From contig PIVQ01000090.1 in NCBI GenBank assembly GCA_003354055.1, positions 1 through 16,055 of the forward strand: 16,055 bases of DNA, written 5' to 3'. Numbering within the stretch: position 1 is the first letter of the stretch; every line of letters starts with the position of its first letter. This DNA comes from Desulfobacteraceae bacterium. Its GTDB lineage: Bacteria; Desulfobacterota; Desulfobacteria; Desulfobacterales; Desulfobacteraceae. Both the position numbers and the translations under genes were made by a program. The notes under the pieces are model-generated. The model saw only the letters and a list, made by a program, of their open reading frames with translations, searched no databases and was not told where the DNA came from. Shown piece by piece: positions 11,968 through 16,055 of this stretch.

Positions 11968-13560
11968 AATGCTATTTATGATTTTAACCAGGAGGACATC
12001 AAGATCCATTACAAAGCCGTCAAATAAAAAAACAGCAACAACCGTAAAAGCCGCGGAAACACTTATGGCCACCATGCGCTTTTTTAATACAGCCGCTTTG
12101 TCTTCTTTTGTTATGATCCAGGGGACTTGTGTGAGAACCGGGAATCCTGTCAGTCTTGAAAGCGTTTCAGAATCCCTGAAAGATGTATCTGAAAATTCAA
12201 GGACGGAAGCAACCCCAAAGCCTGCTCCCAATGCCAGAACAACACCGATGAGGACAATGGCGATTCTGTTGGGTTTGTGTGGGGTCTCCGGAAACCGTGC
12301 AGATTCCACAAGTGTGAACCGTTCACCTTTCTGTTTGGATTCAAGTTCTTTTGCAATGTTGGCTTCCATCATTTTTGCCTGGAGCTCATTGTTTTTGGCA
12401 ATCAGATTATTCCGTTCCGATAAAAGTGCATTGTGCCTTTCCTCTACACCCGGTGTCTCTGAAATCCTTGTCTTATAAATCCGGGCCTGGTTTTCCAGAT
12501 CATCTATCTGACTCAAAAACGATTTAATATCTGATTTCAATCCGGCAAGACGGGAGGAAAGTGTTATATATGCAGGGTTTCTCTGTTCTTCATCCTCTTG
12601 TTTTTCTCTTTCCCGGGTTTTCTTTTTGGAAATTTTCACCTTCTCTTCAAGCTCCCTGATCTCCTGTTTTATTTCAACAACATCCGGATAGAGATCTGAA
12701 AACCTGGTTTTAAGGTTTATCAATTCCATTTTCAGCGCTTCAAGCCGTCTTTCATCATCCTCTTTTGGGCTTCTTTGATACAGGGGGCGGTTAATACTTG
12801 TGTTTGCAAGCTGCTCTTCAATTTGCTCTTTTTTTTCCCTGGTGTTTCGAAGACTCTCTTTTGCAAGTTCTATACTGCGTTTAATATGATCAAGGCTCTG
12901 CATATTCATCTGAAAAATTTCAGGCAGTGAATTCATGTTCTGTTTTTTAAAAACAGCCAGCTTTCTTCCTGATTCGCTTAATTTATTTTGAATCCTTTCT
13001 TTTTCTTCTAAAAGAAAATCATAGGTTGAAGAGGCCTGTTCTTTTCTGACCTTAAGGTCTTCGGCCAGGAAAAGGGAGGTGATCTTATTTGCAACCCTTT
13101 GGACTTTTGCGGGATTCTTGCCGTCATAGGATAATGTGAAGGCTATGGTTGCCGTGGCTGTTCTTCCTGAGCGCCTGTCTGCGATCTCAACATTCACAGG
13201 TTTGAGACGGACATCCTCGCGCATAATTTCGATTATTTCATCTATTGTCTTTTTTTGTCTTAATTCCGGATAAAGATCAAATTGCTTAATTAATTCCACA
13301 AGGCGGGATGAGGTAAGGATTCTCTGGTTGATACTCTGGATTCTCTGCTCTGCAAAACTTGTCATGCTGGAGGTGACGTATTCTGCCGGAATTTCCCTTT
13401 GCTCTATTAAAATAGAAGACGTGGACCTGTAAATGGATGGCAGCAACAGCGCCACTGCCGTTGCAATAAAAAGTGTAAAAAGAAAGGGAAGTAAAAACGC
13501 CCATTTTCTTCTCTTTAAAATAACAATACACTCAGCCGGTGTTAAACTTGTCTCTTCCAT
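11965..13560 (-). CDS. Wzz-type chain-length determinant of exopolysaccharide locus
   Basis: A 531-residue inner-membrane polysaccharide co-polymerase that sets chain length and docks the BY-kinase-like ATPase. The N-terminal Wzz domain has TM1 at about 20-40. It is followed by a long periplasmic coiled-coil region (about 170-410, rich in Glu/Lys/Leu). The proline-rich FPETPHKPNR precedes TM2 (about 432-454). A third hydrophobic segment near the end (about 497-517) is typical of the chain-length proteins of XrtA/PEP-CTERM loci. There is no fused kinase domain, which is encoded by the next gene. GAGGTG before ATG and a 12-bp gap from the beta-barrel gene indicate one operon. The C-terminus ends exactly at MITE-like copy C but is not truncated by it. 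Confidence 0.9.
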   Translation of the reverse strand: MEETSLTPAECIVILKRRKWAFLLPFLFTLFIATAVALLLPSIYRSTSSILIEQREIPAEYVTSSMTSFAEQRIQSINQRILTSSRLVELIKQFDLYPELRQKKTIDEIIEIMREDVRLKPVNVEIADRRSGRTATATIAFTLSYDGKNPAKVQRVANKITSLFLAEDLKVRKEQASSTYDFLLEEKERIQNKLSESGRKLAVFKKQNMNSLPEIFQMNMQSLDHIKRSIELAKESLRNTREKKEQIEEQLANTSINRPLYQRSPKEDDERRLEALKMELINLKTRFSDLYPDVVEIKQEIRELEEKVKISKKKTREREKQEDEEQRNPAYITLSSRLAGLKSDIKSFLSQIDDLENQARIYKTRISETPGVEERHNALLSERNNLIAKNNELQAKMMEANIAKELESKQKGERFTLVESARFPETPHKPNRIAIVLIGVVLALGAGFGVASVLEFSDTSFRDSETLSRLTGFPVLTQVPWIITKEDKAAVLKKRMVAISVSAAFTVVAVFLFDGFVMDLDVLLVKIINSI

Positions 13561-13572
13561 TGATCCACCTCA

Positions 13573-14784
13573 CTAAAATAATTCGTCAAAAGTTTTGGTA
13601 ATCCCGATATAAACCAGGTTTCTTTTACTTGATGTGTTGTCCTGCCTGTTTTCAATGACTGTGGCCTTGTACATGCCCTTAAGGATCAAACCGTTATCAA
13701 TTTTATATTTGAAACCCGGCTGAACGTTAAAGGTCAGATCATCAATATCTGCGCTTGTTTCTCTTTTGTTTTTATTAAGAAAACTATACGTTTTAAATGT
13801 TGCTGAAAAATTGTCGGTCACTTTGTGCTCAACACCGAAAGTTACGGAGGATCTTTCAACGGCGCCGTTTGTACCTGAACCTTGTCTTAGATCATGTGAA
13901 ACATCAATTTTAACTTTAGATTTCTCACCGGAATAATTAAGGCCTGTAAAAAAAACACCGCCGAATCGATCGCTTTCCTGGATAGAATGGTTTGAGGCTG
14001 TCCTTGCCTCTTCCCTTGTTTTGGAATAGTTGCCACCGGCCTGGATATAAAACGTATAGTGCTCGGAAATTTCCTTTGAAAAGCCTGAGTATATCTGCCA
14101 GATATCAGATGTGTAATCCTTATATGACTCTATTGTATCGTCGGCAAAATATTCATTAATAACGGATTCGGAATTTAAATAACTGATGGAAAAAAGCCCG
14201 GTTGTCCCGTTAAAGGTTTGAGAAAGGTCTTTTGACAGGGTCCAGCTTGTACTGGCAATTTCGTTGTTTTCTTTGTCAAGATTCTTTTTGATGGTTTCCT
14301 TCCCAAATCCCATGTCGATTTTACCCATTATTTTTTCCGTGAACAGATAGCTGCCGGATAGGGAAAAATCTTTGGTTTTTCTGTCTCCTAAGATCACAAG
14401 GCCTGAAGACTCCAGTTTTGAATCTTTTTGCGAGTCTTGAACATATTGGGCATGGGCGCCAATGTCTATGCGTTCACTTACACTGTAATCCGCTTGTCCT
14501 GACAATGATTTGTCCAAAGAGTTATACTCACTAAGTGTTTGGTACATGACCTTGTCAAGTTTTCCTTTCAGCCTCAGGTCAAGCCGCCGGGTCTTTTGTT
14601 TGATATGGATCCTGCCCGATGCCGTCGTGATAAAATCCTGCTCTTCATTATTGTTGGAAAAAAGAATATTGTCATCATAGGCTTGGGTAAGGGATAGAAC
14701 AGGCACAATCTTTAAAGGATCGCCCAAGACAGGTTGGGCAAGGAAGGACAGAATCAGGAAAATAAACAATAAATGGGTTTTCAT
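13573..14784 (-). CDS. Outer-membrane beta-barrel protein of exopolysaccharide locus
   Basis: A 403-residue exported protein predicted to be an outer-membrane barrel. The signal peptide is about residues 1-21 (LLFIFLILSFLAQPVLG|D). The rest consists of alternating amphipathic strands with aromatic ends, such as SVSERIDIGAHAQYVQDS, HYTFYIQAGGNYSKT and LVYIGITKTF, and the C-terminal residue is Phe, as is common for barrels inserted by BAM. The early motif LTQAYDDNILFS is common in barrels coded beside XrtA-type export genes. It may form, or assist, the outer-membrane passage for the polymer, since the Wza-like protein next to it is too small to make a full channel. It begins eight bases after the export gene with AGGGG before ATG. 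Confidence 0.8.
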   Translation of the reverse strand: MKTHLLFIFLILSFLAQPVLGDPLKIVPVLSLTQAYDDNILFSNNNEEQDFITTASGRIHIKQKTRRLDLRLKGKLDKVMYQTLSEYNSLDKSLSGQADYSVSERIDIGAHAQYVQDSQKDSKLESSGLVILGDRKTKDFSLSGSYLFTEKIMGKIDMGFGKETIKKNLDKENNEIASTSWTLSKDLSQTFNGTTGLFSISYLNSESVINEYFADDTIESYKDYTSDIWQIYSGFSKEISEHYTFYIQAGGNYSKTREEARTASNHSIQESDRFGGVFFTGLNYSGEKSKVKIDVSHDLRQGSGTNGAVERSSVTFGVEHKVTDNFSATFKTYSFLNKNKRETSADIDDLTFNVQPGFKYKIDNGLILKGMYKATVIENRQDNTSSKRNLVYIGITKTFDELF

Positions 14785-14792
14785 TTGATCCC

Positions 14793-15350
14793 CTATCGCA
14801 CAACGATCACATCACCCGGCTCAAGCATGATATTTTGTTCAAGGTTTTTCCCTTGGGACACCTCTTTGTAATTAAAGGTATAAATCGTTGTCTGCCCGTC
14901 AGCTTTTCTGAAGATGCCTATCTGTTTTTCTTTGGCAAAGGGGTTGAGTCCCCCGGCCAGAGACAGGGCCTGCAATACATCAATGTTCGTATGCATTACA
15001 AACCGGCCGGGCTTATACACCTTGCCCGTCACATACAGCACCATGGTATTAACCTGAACGATGCTTATTGTCAGAACCGGCTTGGGAACGTATTTTTCAA
15101 GTTTTTCTATAATTTGGTTTTCAAGTTCTTGAACCGAAAGACCTTTGGCCATAATCTCTTTTACCAGGGGAAAATGGATTGTTCCGTCGGGCAGAACCAC
15201 GGTCTGCTTTGTCAGGTCCGGGTTCTTCCAAACGGAAATGTCCAGTACATCTCCGGGCCCTATCTTATAGGGCAGGGCCATTGATAAGGAAGCTGCCGCA
15301 AGCATGACAAGCTGTGCAACGATAAATATTTTAGTTATCCTTTGTCCCAT
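14793..15350 (-). CDS. Wza-like polysaccharide export protein (short form)
   Basis: A 185-residue periplasmic/outer-membrane polysaccharide export protein. The signal peptide (1-25) ends SMA|LPYK without a lipobox Cys, so unlike Wza it is probably not lipidated. The poly-export domain starts YKIGPGDVLDISVW and includes VVLPDGTIHFPLV. An SLBB-like segment follows (VTGKVYKPGRFVMH, LAGGLNPFA), and the protein ends EPGDVIVVR. It lacks the extra SLBB repeats and the membrane helix of full Wza, as in the short export proteins of XrtA/PEP-CTERM loci. Start choice: ATG at 15350 is preceded by GAGG with a six-base gap; an ATG at 15362, one base after the TPR stop, is possible and adds four residues. 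The in-frame ATG at 15491 would overlap the TPR gene and place the signal peptide internally, so it is rejected. Confidence 0.88.
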   Translation of the reverse strand: MGQRITKIFIVAQLVMLAAASLSMALPYKIGPGDVLDISVWKNPDLTKQTVVLPDGTIHFPLVKEIMAKGLSVQELENQIIEKLEKYVPKPVLTISIVQVNTMVLYVTGKVYKPGRFVMHTNIDVLQALSLAGGLNPFAKEKQIGIFRKADGQTTIYTFNYKEVSQGKNLEQNIMLEPGDVIVVR

Positions 15351-15363
15351 GAGATTCCTCATC

Positions 15364-16055
15364 TTAAATGGTTGTATTATTAGTTTTTTCCAGCAGGTTT
15401 CTTGCCACATCAGCTCCGAGAAACTCATTGTCTCCTTCCAGAGCCTTTTTAAGACAGATTTGTGATTCCTGCCGTTTGCCCTGTTTATCAAGGATCATCC
15501 CCATATGATAATTGAGTATGGTGTTATCAGGATCCTGATCCATAGCTTTCTTTACTTGGGTATAGGCATTGTTGACATCTCCCATCTTGTAATAAACCCA
15601 CCCGATCGTATCATGTACGGTTGTGGCGTCAGGCTTTAACGCCAGCGCTTTTTTTGCATAGTCCATTGCCTCTTCAAGATCTTTTGGAGATTGTGAAAAT
15701 TCGCATTTTATAAAGGCGTAATTATTTGCTGGAACCCACATTTCGGGTAATGCTTTAAAGGCATCCTTGTAAACCTGTGCGGCATTGACATAATCCTGAT
15801 CTTTTTCATAGATGTTCCCTAAAAGCAGCCACACAGAAGCATTCCGGGGATTTTTCTCCAGGGCATATCGAAATTTTTCTATGGCAGCCTCTTTTTGATC
15901 CTGAATCAGATAAACCTTTGCAAGGTTGTTATAGGGTTTGCTCCACTCCGGAGCCAGTTCAATGGCCTTTTCAAACCGGTCTTTGGCTTTTTCAAACTCT
16001 TTGTTTATAAAATAAACACTGCCCAGAAGATTCCATGTCATGGCTTCCTTGGGAT
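15364..16055 (-). CDS. TPR protein of exopolysaccharide locus (5' end outside window)
   Basis: The C-terminal portion of a tetratricopeptide-repeat protein. The frame stays open to the window edge, upstream of the Met at 16041, so the start is not visible. At least six TPR units of about 34 residues are seen, for example NLLGSVYFINKEFEKAKDRF, NNLAKVYLIQDQKEAAIEKF, LLLGNIYEKDQDYVNAAQVY and DTIGWVYYKMGDVNNAYTQV. TPR proteins of this sort (PrsT in XrtA/PEP-CTERM loci, or PelB/AlgK-like proteins elsewhere) scaffold export or secretion machinery in the periplasm; which type this is needs the missing N-terminus. It ends NNTTI, one to 13 bases before the export gene start, and so belongs to the same operon. 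Confidence 0.85.
   Translation of the reverse strand, partial: PKEAMTWNLLGSVYFINKEFEKAKDRFEKAIELAPEWSKPYNNLAKVYLIQDQKEAAIEKFRYALEKNPRNASVWLLLGNIYEKDQDYVNAAQVYKDAFKALPEMWVPANNYAFIKCEFSQSPKDLEEAMDYAKKALALKPDATTVHDTIGWVYYKMGDVNNAYTQVKKAMDQDPDNTILNYHMGMILDKQGKRQESQICLKKALEGDNEFLGADVARNLLEKTNNTTI

Noticed and set aside
11129..16055. Assigning the export operon firmly to a PEP-CTERM/exosortase system
   Set aside because: Gene content fits, but no exosortase gene and no PEP-CTERM tail on the secreted proteins is present in the window, so the link remains an inference.

Overview
The window looks like part of a chromosome from a deltaproteobacterial sulfate reducer of the Desulfobacterales (Desulfobacter/Desulfobacula-like). 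This is inferred from moderate GC content, the mix of an old-yellow-enzyme-type reductase with many two-component and HDOD proteins, and an exopolysaccharide export cluster of the kind found beside XrtA/PEP-CTERM loci. No RNA gene, CRISPR array, transposase gene or exosortase is visible.

Layout. (1) 1-1080, plus strand: the 3' part of an FMN-dependent NADH:flavin oxidoreductase (old yellow enzyme family) with a C-terminal cysteine cluster. (2) 1210-3315, minus strand: two secreted proteins with Ig-like (CARDB-type) domains. The second lies between two inverted copies of a short repeat. (3) 3851-7195, minus strand: a three-gene signalling operon in the order membrane histidine kinase, outer-membrane lipoprotein, sigma-54-dependent response regulator. 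This is the order and domain content of the enterobacterial glrK-qseG(yfhG)-glrR (QseEGF) operon. (4) 7602-8798, plus strand: a soluble PAS histidine kinase, divergent from the operon and with a very similar phosphoacceptor helix. (5) 8793-10856, minus strand: an HDOD-GAF-GGDEF protein whose GGDEF motif is degenerate. (6) 11129-16055, minus strand: an exopolysaccharide export operon, in transcription order TPR protein (partial), Wza-like export protein, outer-membrane beta-barrel, Wzz-type chain-length protein and a BY-kinase-like ATPase.

Two strong sigma-54 promoter matches stand out. One (3616-3631, minus) points at the secreted CARDB protein and one (7490-7505, plus) points at the soluble kinase. 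The response regulator between them carries the GAFTGA motif of sigma-54 activators. The simplest reading is a local circuit: the GlrK/GlrR-like system switches on a secreted protein and a second kinase that may feed back on the same regulator.

A family of about 100-120 bp MITE-like elements (three copies at 2338-2441, 3486-3605 and 11845-11967, imperfect terminal inverted repeats, flanking TA) has settled in this circuit and in the export operon. One copy starts at the predicted sigma-54 transcription start and one ends 4 bp past the stop of the secreted-protein gene. The third splits the chain-length and kinase genes of the export operon and leaves the stop codon intact. A second, GC-rich palindromic element (10916-11067) lies downstream of the export operon.
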